A stretch of 64,000 nucleotides of DNA from Pseudomonas viridiflava (lineage in GTDB: Bacteria > Pseudomonadota > Gammaproteobacteria > Pseudomonadales > Pseudomonadaceae), in NCBI RefSeq assembly GCF_900580865.1, contig NZ_UTBZ01000014.1, positions 62,001 through 126,000 of the forward strand. Reading direction: 5' to 3'. Positions 30,094 through 38,826 of the stretch are shown piece after piece. The stretch's first letter is position 1; every line of letters begins with the position of its first letter. A program made the position numbers and the translations under genes. The notes under the pieces are model-generated. The model searched no databases. It was given only the letters and a program-made list of their open reading frames with translations, and was not told where the DNA came from.

Positions 30094-30489
30094 TCATGCG
30101 CGCGGTTCGAGGTTCAGACACACCGAGTTGATGCAATAACGCAGGCCGGTCGGCGGCGGGCCGTCGGGGAATACGTGACCCAGATGCGCATCGCAGCGCG
30201 CGCACTTCACTTCAGTGCGGATCATACCGTGCGTGGTATCACGGATTTCGGTCATCGCGCTTTCGCCGATCGGCGCGTAGAAGCTCGGCCAGCCGCAGCC
30301 AGAATCGAATTTGGCCTTGGAATCGAACAGCGCTTCGTTGCAGCAAACGCAGTGGTAGACACCATCGGTCTTGGTGTCGTTGTATTTGCCGGAGAACGGG
30401 CGCTCGGTCGCACTCAGACGACAAACGTTGTATTGCTCAGGGTCGAGCATCGCCCGCCATTCTTCCAGGGTTTTTTCCAACTTTTCCAT
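30094..30489 (-). CDS. msrB: Peptide methionine-(R)-S-oxide reductase MsrB
   Basis: 131 residues. Zinc site from CVCC and [14 protein letters not shown], and the catalytic Cys in [12 protein letters not shown]. MsrB repairs the R form of Met-sulfoxide in proteins using thioredoxin. GAGGTG precedes three consecutive Met codons; I chose the third by spacing. It precedes the peroxidase-ospR operon by 109 bases on the same strand and diverges from alaA. Confidence 0.95.
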   Translation of the reverse strand: MEKLEKTLEEWRAMLDPEQYNVCRLSATERPFSGKYNDTKTDGVYHCVCCNEALFDSKAKFDSGCGWPSFYAPIGESAMTEIRDTTHGMIRTEVKCARCDAHLGHVFPDGPPPTGLRYCINSVCLNLEPRA

Positions 30490-30713
30490 CATCACACCTC
30501 AGCGGCTGAAAAAGCCCGATCTGTACCTTTTCCACGGATCGGGCGGCACGTATGATTGCGCCTCGTCACGCACCAGTCTGGCAGCCAGACCGGGCGCATT
30601 CAAACGGATTATGGGAGCCACGGCTCAAGACGTCCGCCTGTGTGAAGACGCAGGAATACCAGTACGGTTGTCCATCCGCCGTCTGGATCGTTCATTTTCG
30701 GGATCACATCGCC

Positions 30714-31925
30714 ATGCAGTTCAGCAAATCGAACAAGCTCGCCAACGTCTGCTACGACATTCGCGGCCCGGTGCTCAAGCACGCCAAACGACTGGAAGAG
30801 GAAGGCCAGCGCATCCTCAAGCTGAACATCGGCAACCCGGCGCCGTTTGGTTTCGAAGCGCCGGACGAAATTCTCCAGGATGTGATCCGCAACCTGCCGA
30901 CCGCGCAAGGCTACAGCGACTCCAAAGGCTTGTTCAGCGCGCGTAAAGCGGTGATGCAGTACTACCAACAGAAGAATGTCGAAGGTGTCGGCATCGAAGA
31001 CATCTACCTGGGCAACGGTGTATCCGAACTGATCGTGATGTCGCTGCAGGCGCTGCTCAACAACGGTGACGAAGTGCTGGTACCAGCCCCGGACTATCCG
31101 TTGTGGACTGCTGCCGTGAGCCTCGCCGGCGGTAACGCCGTGCATTACCTGTGCGACGAAGGCGCCGACTGGTTCCCGGATCTGGCCGACATCAAGGCCA
31201 AGATCACCCCGAACACCAAAGCCATGGTGATCATCAACCCGAACAACCCGACCGGCGCGGTGTATTCGAAGGAAGTGTTGCTGGGCATGCTGGAAATCGC
31301 CCGTGCGCACAACCTGGTGGTGTTCTCCGACGAGATCTACGACAAGATTCTGTACGACGATGCCGTGCACATCTGCACCGCGTCGCTGGCCCCGGACCTG
31401 CTCTGCCTGACCTTCAACGGCCTGTCGAAGTCGTACCGCGTGGCCGGTTTTCGCTCTGGCTGGATCGCCATCTCCGGGCCGAAACACAACGCCCAGAGCT
31501 ACATCGAAGGCATCGACATGCTGGCCAACATGCGCCTGTGTGCCAACGTGCCGAGCCAGCATGCGATCCAGACCGCATTGGGTGGCTATCAGAGCATCAA
31601 TGATCTGGTGCTGCCGCAGGGTCGTCTGCTGGAGCAGCGCAACCGCACCTGGGAATTGCTCAACGACATTCCGGGTGTGAGCTGCGTCAAGCCGATGGGC
31701 GCACTGTATGCGTTCCCGAAAATCGACCCGAAGGTCTGCCCGATCCACAACGACGAGAAATTTGTCCTCGACCTGCTGCTCTCCGAGAAGCTGCTGGTGG
31801 TACAGGGCACGGCGTTCAACTGGCCGTGGCCGGATCACTTCCGCGTGGTTACCCTGCCCCGCGTCGACGATCTGGAAATGGCCATCGGCCGTATCGGCAA
31901 CTTCCTCAAGTCCTACCGCCAGTAA
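30714..31925 (+). CDS. alaA: Glutamate-pyruvate (alanine) aminotransferase AlaA
   Basis: 403 residues and very close to E. coli AlaA/YfbQ along its length: NVCYDIRGPVLKHAKRLEEE, LNIGNPAPFGF, PDYPLWTAAVSL. The PLP lysine lies in NGLSKSYRVAGFRSGW and substrate Arg in DHFRVVTLPR. A cytosolic enzyme that makes alanine from pyruvate and glutamate. ATG 30714 fits the homologue start; the frame is open upstream to 30552. A strong hairpin follows. Confidence 0.95.
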   Translation: MQFSKSNKLANVCYDIRGPVLKHAKRLEEEGQRILKLNIGNPAPFGFEAPDEILQDVIRNLPTAQGYSDSKGLFSARKAVMQYYQQKNVEGVGIEDIYLGNGVSELIVMSLQALLNNGDEVLVPAPDYPLWTAAVSLAGGNAVHYLCDEGADWFPDLADIKAKITPNTKAMVIINPNNPTGAVYSKEVLLGMLEIARAHNLVVFSDEIYDKILYDDAVHICTASLAPDLLCLTFNGLSKSYRVAGFRSGWIAISGPKHNAQSYIEGIDMLANMRLCANVPSQHAIQTALGGYQSINDLVLPQGRLLEQRNRTWELLNDIPGVSCVKPMGALYAFPKIDPKVCPIHNDEKFVLDLLLSEKLLVVQGTAFNWPWPDHFRVVTLPRVDDLEMAIGRIGNFLKSYRQ

Positions 31926-31933
31926 CTGGCCAG

Positions 31934-31963
31934 CAGTGCGCAACGGCGAAACGTTGCGCACTG
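31934..31963 (+). terminator. Hairpin after alaA, terminator-like but lacking a T-run
   Basis: Perfect 12-bp stem CAGTGCGCAACG/CGTTGCGCACTG with loop GCGAAA, starting 8 bases after the alaA stop. It is followed by TCTGATTC rather than a T-run, so it may stabilise the mRNA 3' end or act with Rho. The loop and perfect stem are directly visible. Confidence 0.6.
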
Positions 31964-32154
31964 TCTGATTCAGCAACACTTCTGCGTTCCACCTCCGCGC
32001 ACGCCTTCTACACTTGCGATTCATACCGGTTACCTGCGTCCGGCGTAATGGCGACGGGTCGCGGCTGGCCGTCATCCCTATCGGTATCTGTCGTGGGAAA
32101 TGTGCCGTGCACCGAAGAATCCGCTGTAGGACACAGTTTGAAATAGTCACTCAG

Positions 32155-32183
32155 TTGAATACCCCGGTGCAGCACCTTATATA
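32155..32183 (+). promoter_or_regulatory. Sigma-70-type promoter of htpX
   Basis: TTGAAT, 17 bases, TATATA: near-consensus -35 and -10 with ideal spacing, about 46 bases before the htpX ATG. An overlapping CCCC-rich tract is weakly reminiscent of a heat-shock -10 (TTTGAAA at 32137, CCCC at 32162) but the spacing of 18 is too long to claim. Confidence 0.65.
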
Positions 32184-32228
32184 CCCCGCAGTACGCTACA
32201 TCTTTAGTTTGAGGAGATTTCTACAACC

Positions 32229-33116
32229 ATGATGCGCATCCTGCTGTTTTTGGCCACTAACCTGGCGGTCGTGCTGATAGCCAGCATCACCCTGAGCCTT
32301 TTCGGCTTCAACGGGTTCATGGCGGCCAACGGGGTTGATCTCGACCTTAGTCAGCTGCTGGTTTTCTGTGCAGTCTTTGGTTTCGCCGGCTCGCTGTTCT
32401 CGCTGTTCATCTCCAAGTGGATGGCGAAGATGAGCACCGGTACCCAGATCATCAGCCAGCCACGTACCCGGCATGAGCAATGGCTGCTGCAAACCGTCGA
32501 GCAACTGTCCCGCGAAGCCGGGATCAAGATGCCCGAAGTCGGTATTTTCCCGGCCTACGAAGCAAACGCCTTCGCCACGGGCTGGAACAAGAACGACGCG
32601 CTGGTCGCGGTCAGCCAGGGCTTGCTCGAGCGTTTCTCGCCCGATGAAGTAAAAGCCGTGCTGGCCCACGAAATCGGTCACGTCGCCAATGGCGACATGG
32701 TCACACTTGCGCTGATTCAGGGCGTGGTGAACACCTTCGTGATGTTCTTTGCGCGGATCATCGGCAACTTCGTCGACAAGGTGATCTTCAAGAACGAAGA
32801 AGGCCAGGGCATTGCCTACTACGTGGCGACCATCTTCGCCGAACTGGTACTGGGCATTCTCGCCAGCGCGATCGTCATGTGGTTCTCGCGCAAACGCGAA
32901 TTCCGTGCCGACGAAGCCGGCGCACGTCTGGCCGGCACCAGCGCGATGATCGGCGCACTGCAACGCTTGCGCGCCGAACAGGGCCTGCCAGTGCACATGC
33001 CGGACACCCTGAACGCCTTTGGCATCAACGGTGGCATCAAACAGGGCTTTGCCCGCATGTTCATGAGCCACCCACCGCTGGAAGAGCGTATCGACGCGCT
33101 GCGTCGTCGCGGTTGA
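32229..33116 (+). CDS. htpX: Membrane zinc protease HtpX
   Basis: 295 residues. Two N-terminal membrane helices ([35 protein letters not shown]), zinc motif [12 protein letters not shown], two further helices (about 160-215) and the third ligand in EFRADEAGA. HtpX degrades misfolded inner-membrane proteins together with FtsH. GAGGAG precedes the ATG by 11 nt. It ends at a bidirectional terminator. Confidence 0.95.
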   Translation: MMRILLFLATNLAVVLIASITLSLFGFNGFMAANGVDLDLSQLLVFCAVFGFAGSLFSLFISKWMAKMSTGTQIISQPRTRHEQWLLQTVEQLSREAGIKMPEVGIFPAYEANAFATGWNKNDALVAVSQGLLERFSPDEVKAVLAHEIGHVANGDMVTLALIQGVVNTFVMFFARIIGNFVDKVIFKNEEGQGIAYYVATIFAELVLGILASAIVMWFSRKREFRADEAGARLAGTSAMIGALQRLRAEQGLPVHMPDTLNAFGINGGIKQGFARMFMSHPPLEERIDALRRRG

Positions 33117-33138
33117 TCTGACCGGTGTAAACATGAAG

Positions 33139-33167
33139 AAGGCCCGCAGTGATGCGGGCCTTTTTTG
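33139..33167. terminator. Intrinsic terminator after htpX
   Basis: Stem GGCCCGCA/TGCGGGCC with loop GTGA, preceded by AA and followed by six T. It ends htpX transcription. Confidence 0.88.
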
Positions 33168-33195
33168 TTCCTGCCAATAATGGATTGTTGTTGAT

Positions 33196-33279
33196 GGCCT
33201 CTTCGCGAGCAGGCTCGCTCCCACACGGGTCCTGCGACCCCCCATCCAATGTGGGAGCGAGCCTGCTCGCGAAGAGGCC
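33196..33279. repeat. REP pair (perfect inverted repeat)
   Basis: Arms GGCCTCTTCGCGAGCAGGCT... and its complement, about 30 bp each, flank a 24-base spacer. It sits between the convergent htpX and tpm genes, right after the htpX terminator. Confidence 0.92.
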
Positions 33280-33297
33280 GGCACAGTCAGCAAAAAT

Positions 33298-33945
33298 CTA
33301 TCGGGAAGAAACGCAGTAAACCCGCTCTTCCAGCCGCGTCACGCCTGCCTCCAAGAACTTCCCGCTCTCCCCCAGCACATCCTGCTCTTCCAGCACCTGA
33401 ACCTGCCACGCACCACTCAGCAACCGCTGCACCTCTTCATTCCCCACTGCAAACGGCGGCCCCGGCATCTGCGCTTGATCGTAATCCAGCGTAATCAACA
33501 ACCCTTGCACACCTTGCGGGAGAATCTGCTGAAGATGCGCCGCATAAAGCTCACGCATCGGCGCCGGTAAGGCAATCAGCGCGGCACGGTCGTATATCGC
33601 CGCGCAATCGGCCACATCACTCGCTGTCAGCGCAAAGATATCCCCGCACCACAACTCGATAGCGTCACCGCGATAGACTTTGAATACGCCGTTCTCGCTG
33701 ATCTGTGGCTGTATCTCATGCTCACTGAAAAAGTCCTCGATAGCCTTTTCCGACAGTTCGATCCCGAGCACCTGATGACCGCGCCCTGCCAGCCACACCA
33801 GATCCAGACTTTTCCCACACAAAGGCACGAGCACTCGCGCCGTTTCAGGTGCCGCCCAGTGCCGCTGCAGATACGGGTTCACCTCGGGTAGATGAAAACC
33901 AATCTGCCCCGAAGCCCACTTCTTGTGCCAAAACTCAGGCTGCAT
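33298..33945 (-). CDS. tpm: Thiopurine S-methyltransferase (Tpm)
   Basis: 215 residues. Starts with [20 protein letters not shown], then the SAM-binding [27 protein letters not shown] and [10 protein letters not shown], all characteristic of bacterial TPMT. Bacterial Tpm methylates thiopurines and also selenium and tellurium species, giving volatile products and metalloid resistance. It is divergent from the DODA-type gene across a 103-base gap with a palindrome. Confidence 0.94.
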   Translation of the reverse strand: MQPEFWHKKWASGQIGFHLPEVNPYLQRHWAAPETARVLVPLCGKSLDLVWLAGRGHQVLGIELSEKAIEDFFSEHEIQPQISENGVFKVYRGDAIELWCGDIFALTASDVADCAAIYDRAALIALPAPMRELYAAHLQQILPQGVQGLLITLDYDQAQMPGPPFAVGNEEVQRLLSGAWQVQVLEEQDVLGESGKFLEAGVTRLEERVYCVSSR

Positions 33946-33996
33946 GCATCACTCCCAATAATTCGATCAAAAAGCGTTAAAACTTATATTAGATTT

Positions 33997-34009
33997 AGAT
34001 CAATGATCT
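33997..34009. promoter_or_regulatory. Palindrome between tpm and the dioxygenase gene
   Basis: AGATCA-A-TGATCT, a perfect 6+1+6 inverted repeat in an AT-rich 103-base divergent promoter region, 39 bases before the dioxygenase ATG and 51 before tpm. Possible operator; no known consensus was matched. Confidence 0.35.
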
Positions 34010-34048
34010 GAATGAAGATGAGGCCATCTTAACGCTCAGGAACCCATC

Positions 34049-34816
34049 ATGCTTCCCAGCCTGTTTATTTCCCACGGCTCACCCATGCTGGCACTGGAGC
34101 CCGGCGCCAGCGGCCCGGCCCTGGCACGCCTGGCCGCCGAACTACCGAAACCCAAAGCCATCGTGATCGTTTCTGCGCACTGGGAAAGCCACGAGCTACT
34201 GGTCAGCAGCCATTCGCAACCGGAAACCTGGCACGACTTCGGTGGTTTTCCCCGCGCACTGTTTGAAGTGCAATACCCGGCACCGGGCAATCCACAACTG
34301 GCGGCTGAGGTGGCCGATCTGTTGACTGCCCACAATCTGCCAGCACGCCTCGATCCGCAACGTCCATTCGATCACGGCGTCTGGGTGCCGCTGTCGCTGA
34401 TGTACCCGCAGGCGGATATCCCGGTGGTGCAAGTCTCTCTACCGAGCCGCAGCGGCCCGGCGCTGCAAACCCGGGTCGGCCAGGCACTGAAGAGTTTGCG
34501 TGATCAAGGCATTTTGCTGATCGGCTCCGGCAGCATCACTCACAACCTGCGCGAACTGGACTGGCACGCCGGGCCGGAAAGCGTTGAGCCGTGGGCACGG
34601 GACTTCCGAGACTGGATCATCGACAAGCTCTCGGCCGACGATGAGGCGGCCCTGCATGATTATCGCCAGCAGGCGCCGCATGCGGTGCGCAGCCATCCGA
34701 GCGATGAGCATTTGTTGCCGCTGTATTTTGCCCGGGGCGCGGGCGGTGAGTTCAGCGTGGCGCACAAGGGCTTCACGATGGGTGCGCTGGGCATGGATAT
34801 CTATCGATTCGGTTGA
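34049..34816 (+). CDS. DODA-type extradiol ring-opening dioxygenase (LigB/YgiD family)
   Basis: 255 residues. Metal ligands appear in FISHGSP, VSAHWES and PFDHGVWVPL, and SHPSDEHLLPLYFA near the end is typical of DODA/YgiD proteins. Members open catecholic rings such as DOPA; the bacterial physiological substrate is usually unknown. No catabolic genes are nearby. It stands alone, divergent from tpm. Confidence 0.88.
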   Translation: MLPSLFISHGSPMLALEPGASGPALARLAAELPKPKAIVIVSAHWESHELLVSSHSQPETWHDFGGFPRALFEVQYPAPGNPQLAAEVADLLTAHNLPARLDPQRPFDHGVWVPLSLMYPQADIPVVQVSLPSRSGPALQTRVGQALKSLRDQGILLIGSGSITHNLRELDWHAGPESVEPWARDFRDWIIDKLSADDEAALHDYRQQAPHAVRSHPSDEHLLPLYFARGAGGEFSVAHKGFTMGALGMDIYRFG

Positions 34817-34818
34817 CG

Positions 34819-34844
34819 CCTTCGCGAGCAGGCTCGCTCCCACA
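34819..34844. repeat. Single REP element
   Basis: CCTTCGCGAGCAGGCTCGCTCCCACA, one arm without a partner, between the DODA gene and its terminator. Other members of this family in the window are paired. Confidence 0.8.
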
Positions 34845-34863
34845 AAGGCAAAAAACAGGCAAA

Positions 34864-34892
34864 AAAAATCCCCGAACCAGTCGGGGATTTTT
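34864..34892. terminator. Bidirectional intrinsic terminator
   Basis: Stem AATCCCCGA/TCGGGGATT with loop ACCAG, A-run before and T-run after, between the convergent DODA gene and deaD. Confidence 0.9.
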
Positions 34893-34921
34893 CATGTGCG
34901 ATCAATCAGCCCAAGGGCGGA

Positions 34922-36595
34922 TCAATCTTCGCGATAGCGACGCAGTTTCAGCTGCTTACCGGCAACGCGAGTGTCCTTCAGTTTGGTCAGGAGTTTGTCC
35001 AGACCATCTTCCGGCAGCTCGACGAGGCTGAAGCTGTCACGCACCTGGATGCGACCGATCGCTTCACGGGCCAGACCGCCTTCGTTGAGAATGGCGCCCA
35101 GCAGGTTTTTCGCGGCGATACCGTCACGCGCGCCCAGCGCGGTACGGCAACGAGCACGACCTTCGCCCAAAGGCATTGGCGCGCGACGCTCGCGGTCACC
35201 ACGATCAGGACGATCACCAGTGCGCTCAGGACGGTCGCCACGCGGTGCGTTGTTCGGCACCAGTGGACGTTCCTTCTCGATCGCAGCCAGGTTCAGCGCT
35301 TGACCGTTGGTGGCTTTGCGCAGCAGCGCAGCAGCCAGAGCACGCGGAGTGCAGCCGATGTCTGCAGTCAGACGATCAAGCAGCTCACCGTGAGTCGATT
35401 CGGCATCAGCGACCAGCGGCGACAGGCTGTTGGTCAGTTTCTTGATGCGTGCATCGAGAACGGCTTGAGCGTCCGGCAGGCGCACTTCAGCGACTTTCTG
35501 ACCGGTTACGCGCTCGATCACTTGCAGCATGCGGCGCTCACGTGGAGTCACCAGCAGCAGGGCACGACCTTCGCGACCGGCACGACCGGTACGGCCGATA
35601 CGGTGAACGTAGGACTCTGGGTCGTACGGCATGTCAACGTTGAACACGTGAGTGATGCGCGGAACGTCCAGACCACGAGCAGCAACGTCGGTCGCGACAA
35701 CGATGTCCAGACGGCCATCTTTCAGCGAGTCGATCACGCGCTCACGCTGGTTCTGGGCGATGTCACCGTTCAGCGCCGCGGCTTTGTAGCCTTTGGCGTC
35801 GAGGGCGCTGGCCAGATCCAGGGTCGCTTGCTTGGTGCGCACGAACATGATCAGAGCGTCGAAATCTTCCACTTCCAGCAAGCTGAGAACGGCCGAAGTT
35901 TTCTGGTCAGCGTGAACCAACAGGTGAGCCTGTTCGATCGCGGTAACGGTCTGGGTCTTGGTCTGGATCTTCACGTGTTGCGGATCGCGCAGATGGCGTT
36001 CGGCAATGGCGCGGATCGACTGCGGCAGGGTCGCCGAGAACAAAACGGTCTGACGGGTCGATGGCAGAGCCTTGAAGATGACTTCCAGGTCATCCATGAA
36101 GCCCAGCTTCAACATTTCGTCAGCTTCGTCGAGAACCAGGTGGTTCACGGTCGACAGAACTTTTTCGTCGCGACGCAGGTGGTCGCACAGACGGCCCGGA
36201 GTGGCGACAACGATCTGTGCACCATTACGGATTGCTTTCAGTTGTGGGCCCATAGGCGCGCCGCCGTAAACGGCCACAACGGTAACGCCCGGCATTTGCT
36301 TGGCGTAGGTTTCGAAAGCGGTTGCTACTTGCAGCGCCAACTCACGAGTTGGCGCCAGGATCAGGGCTTGCGGTTCGCGCTTGGCAGGATCGATGCGGTG
36401 CAGAATAGGCAGTGCGAACGCGGCGGTTTTACCGGTACCGGTTTGCGCTTGGCCAATCATGTCCTGGCCGGCCATGATGATCGGGATCGATTGCTGCTGA
36501 ATCGCCGAAGGCTCTTCGTAGCCGGTCGCTGCGACGGCTGCAAGAATATTCGGGTTAAGATTAAAAGCGGCGAATCCGCCGGTTTCCTGGGTCAT
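34922..36595 (-). CDS. deaD: DEAD-box RNA helicase DeaD/CsdA
   Basis: 557 residues from ATG 36595 (AGAGG upstream). Q motif FAAFNLNPNILAAVAATGY, Walker A AQTGTGKT, DEAD box LDEADEMLKLGF, SAT, then the second RecA domain with HRIGRTGRAG. A basic RGD-rich linker (about 440-465) and a C-terminal DbpA-like RNA-binding domain (about 475-557) follow. DeaD unwinds structured RNA in ribosome assembly and mRNA decay, mainly in the cold. The frame stays open 89 codons upstream, but that is the untranslated leader. Confidence 0.94.
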   Translation of the reverse strand: MTQETGGFAAFNLNPNILAAVAATGYEEPSAIQQQSIPIIMAGQDMIGQAQTGTGKTAAFALPILHRIDPAKREPQALILAPTRELALQVATAFETYAKQMPGVTVVAVYGGAPMGPQLKAIRNGAQIVVATPGRLCDHLRRDEKVLSTVNHLVLDEADEMLKLGFMDDLEVIFKALPSTRQTVLFSATLPQSIRAIAERHLRDPQHVKIQTKTQTVTAIEQAHLLVHADQKTSAVLSLLEVEDFDALIMFVRTKQATLDLASALDAKGYKAAALNGDIAQNQRERVIDSLKDGRLDIVVATDVAARGLDVPRITHVFNVDMPYDPESYVHRIGRTGRAGREGRALLLVTPRERRMLQVIERVTGQKVAEVRLPDAQAVLDARIKKLTNSLSPLVADAESTHGELLDRLTADIGCTPRALAAALLRKATNGQALNLAAIEKERPLVPNNAPRGDRPERTGDRPDRGDRERRAPMPLGEGRARCRTALGARDGIAAKNLLGAILNEGGLAREAIGRIQVRDSFSLVELPEDGLDKLLTKLKDTRVAGKQLKLRRYRED

Positions 36596-37018
36596 GGGTC
36601 TGCCTCTAAGTGCATCCGCAAAGACCCATGCTCCAAAGCTGCGCATGCCGTGTTGAGACTCAAGAGTCGCCCTGGCAGCTTTGTCGGCGGGGATTTGCGA
36701 AAACGAATGAATGAAAAAAAGAATCGTCCGGGAAGAGCCCGCAATGCGGACGTGCAGCCGAAGCTGACTTCGGGAAATTGCGCTACCTAAACGCGGCCCG
36801 GTTAAAGGCCGGCGCGCACTATACCGGATTTTGCCCAAAAAGGGAGCTTTTTTTATCGTCAAAATACCTGTGTCACCGCTGTGTAACGGGGTTTTGCAGA
36901 TAATCGCGTCAAGGTCTATTTTTCAAAGGCCCGGCCCTGCGGGCGATGACGCTTAAACGATTCATCGACGTGCGGCATACCGTCGCTGCACCCGCCCTTC
37001 CCGCCCGAGGATTTCGCC
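36596..37018. other. Intergenic region with the deaD leader and divergent promoters
   Basis: About 420 bases between deaD and the crotonase gene. On the deaD side it holds a -10-like hexamer TATAGT (36823-36818) and, if that is used, an untranslated leader of about 215 nt containing hairpins. The crotonase promoter must lie at the right end. No gene is visible. Confidence 0.55.
36758..36773 (-). promoter_or_regulatory. Hairpin in the deaD 5' leader
   Basis: CCGAAG-TCAG-CTTCGG on the minus strand, a perfect 6-bp stem with a 4-base loop, about 165 nt before the deaD ATG and downstream of the presumed promoter. A second weaker stem (GTCCG/CGGAC, about 36726-36752) follows. Long structured leaders control deaD in enterobacteria; here this is inference. 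Confidence 0.5.
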
Positions 37019-37810
37019 ATGAATCAGCCCTGCCCCGGCCGCGTCAGCCGAGAACGCCGTGGCCACGTTCACCTGATTGGCCTTGACCGAGCGGCCAAGC
37101 GCAATGCGTTCGACCTCGACCTGCTCAATGAACTCAGCCTGGCCTATGGCGAGTTCGAGGCTGACAGCGAGGCACGGGTAGCGGTGGTGTTCGGTCATGG
37201 CGAGCACTTTACCGCCGGTCTGGATCTGGTGAATGCCAGCGGCGCACTCGCTGAAGGCTGGCAGGTTCCGACCGGTGGTTGCGACCCGTGGGGTGTTTTC
37301 GTCGGGCCGCGGGTGAGCAAACCGGTGATTGTCGCCGCGCAAGGTTACTGCCTGACCATCGGCATCGAGCTGATGCTGGCGGCGGATATCAACCTGTGTG
37401 CGAGCAATACCCGCTTCGCGCAGATGGAAGTGCAGCGTGGGATCTTTCCTTTTGGCGGCGCGACTTTACGTTTTCAGCAGATCGCCGGATGGGGCAATGC
37501 GATGCGCTGGTTGCTGACCGGCGATGAGTTCGATGCGCACGATGCGTTGCATCTGGGGTTGGTGCAGGAAGTCATGGCCAGCGAGGATCTGTTGCCGCGA
37601 GCGATTGAATTGGCTGAGCGTATTGCCCGGCAGGCGCCGTTGGGGGTGCAGGCGACGTTGCTGTCGGCGCGGCAGGCGCGGTATGAGGGTGAGACGGCGG
37701 CAGCGCAAGGGTTGCCGGCGTTGGTGAAGAAGTTGCTGGCCAGTGAGGATGCCAAGGAGGGGGTGCGGTCGCTGGTGGAGCGGCGACCTGGCACTTTCAA
37801 AGGGATCTGA
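37019..37810 (+). CDS. Crotonase/enoyl-CoA hydratase family protein
   Basis: 263 residues. Typical order: GLDRAAKRNAFDLDLLNEL, oxyanion-hole AGLDL and ELMLAADIN, and acidic position in QMEVQRGIFPFGGA. Both Glu positions of classical hydratases have a Glu, so hydration of enoyl-CoA is possible; other crotonase reactions cannot be excluded. No other fatty acid gene is near. ATG 37019 directly follows a GAGGATTTCGCC ribosome site. Confidence 0.9.
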   Translation: MNQPCPGRVSRERRGHVHLIGLDRAAKRNAFDLDLLNELSLAYGEFEADSEARVAVVFGHGEHFTAGLDLVNASGALAEGWQVPTGGCDPWGVFVGPRVSKPVIVAAQGYCLTIGIELMLAADINLCASNTRFAQMEVQRGIFPFGGATLRFQQIAGWGNAMRWLLTGDEFDAHDALHLGLVQEVMASEDLLPRAIELAERIARQAPLGVQATLLSARQARYEGETAAAQGLPALVKKLLASEDAKEGVRSLVERRPGTFKGI

Positions 37811-37828
37811 AATATTCGCTGGTTATCA

Positions 37829-37905
37829 GGCCCTCTTCGCGAGCAGGCTCGCTCCCACAGGGAAATGCATTCCAATATGGGAGCGAACCTGCTCGCGAAG
37901 GGGCC
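37829..37905. repeat. REP pair
   Basis: Inverted arms GGCCCTCTTCGCGAGCAGGC... and ...GAACCTGCTCGCGAAGGGGCC around a 19-base spacer, between convergent crotonase and SpeE-like genes. The right arm has one base change from the consensus. Confidence 0.9.
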
Positions 37906-37917
37906 ATCACAGATGCC

Positions 37918-38673
37918 TCAGGTGGCTGGGCGAATAGCCTTGATCAACGACTGCAACGAATACCCCAACCGCGGCGCCAGCGCTTCAGCCCGGGCGGTCA
38001 GCGCCTGCATGTCCAGCGCCTGATCCAGATCCGCCGGCACAATCAGAATCACATTGCCCTCCTTCACCGGCAGCTCCCAGTAATGCCGGTGATAGAGTCC
38101 ACGCAACAACGCCGCGCCCAACGGCTTGCCATCATCGGTGGCCCACTGATTGATCACCAGCCAGCCACCCGGATTCAGACGTTTCTGGCAATCACCGAGA
38201 AAACTCCAGGCAAGATGCCCGACGCCCGGGCCGACATCGGTGTACAGGTCGACGAAAATCAGATCCGCAGGCTCTGCCGTTGGCAGCAATTCAAGCGCAT
38301 CGCCGACGCGGATATACAACCGTGGATCATCGTCCAGCCCCAGATATTCAATAGCCAGACGCGGCACATCCGGGCGCAGCTCGATGGCTTCGACATCTTC
38401 CAGCGGCAGGAACTTGAGGCAAGCCTGAGTCAGCGTACCAGCGCCGAGCCCGAGAAACAGCGCGCTCTCCGGATGCTCATGGCACAACGCGCCGATCAGC
38501 ATCGCCCGGGTGTAGTCGTACTCCAGCCAGCTCGGATCAGCGGTGAACACGCAGCTCTGCTCGATCGCATCGCCGAATTCGAGAAAGCGGTAATCGGCCA
38601 CTTCCAGCACGCGAATCACGCCGAACTCATCCTGTACTTCGGCGAGCAGATGCTCGACGCGCTCCTCAGTCAT
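37918..38673 (-). CDS. Spermidine synthase-like methyltransferase-fold protein
   Basis: 251 residues. A SpeE-type Rossmann core: ALFLGLGAGTLTQACL, VEAIELRPDVPRLA, IRVGDALELL, DLIFVDLYTD, LNPGGWLVINQW. The classic GGGDG loop of true spermidine synthases is replaced by GLGAG and no SpeD is adjacent, so polyamine synthesis is uncertain. Probably a cytoplasmic aminopropyl- or methyltransferase-like protein of unknown substrate. Confidence 0.82.
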   Translation of the reverse strand: MTEERVEHLLAEVQDEFGVIRVLEVADYRFLEFGDAIEQSCVFTADPSWLEYDYTRAMLIGALCHEHPESALFLGLGAGTLTQACLKFLPLEDVEAIELRPDVPRLAIEYLGLDDDPRLYIRVGDALELLPTAEPADLIFVDLYTDVGPGVGHLAWSFLGDCQKRLNPGGWLVINQWATDDGKPLGAALLRGLYHRHYWELPVKEGNVILIVPADLDQALDMQALTARAEALAPRLGYSLQSLIKAIRPAT

Positions 38674-38826
38674 TTCGTCTCCTGATGGTCACCGGGCGCG
38701 GTGACGCGATGGCACCGCTGTGGTGCCGTGGCAAAGCGGCGATTGTCGGTGATGGGGCGGGAGCAGGTCACGCACTAATTGCTGCTACCATGGGCTTCCC
38801 GTGCGTAGAACCAATTAGAGACCGTG

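Larger units (their letters stand above)
31926..32228. other. Intergenic region alaA-htpX
   Basis: About 300 bases. It holds the hairpin at 31934-31963 and a well-formed promoter at 32155-32183 with the htpX leader. No small gene is apparent in between. Confidence 0.6.

Noticed and set aside
30609-32150. Long minus-strand frame (513 codons) opposite alaA
   Set aside because: Shadow frame; alaA is matched along its full length on the other strand.
32137-32168. Sigma-32 heat-shock promoter for htpX
   Set aside because: TTTGAAA and CCCC are present, but spacing of 18 bases is too long and the -10 match is incomplete; the sigma-70 pair nearby is better.
35300-36790. Long plus-strand frame opposite deaD
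   Set aside because: Shadow frame without recognisable protein features.
36596-36862. N-terminal extension of DeaD (89 codons)
   Set aside because: The translation does not resemble DeaD, a ribosome site lies before ATG 36595, and a promoter-like hexamer falls inside the stretch.
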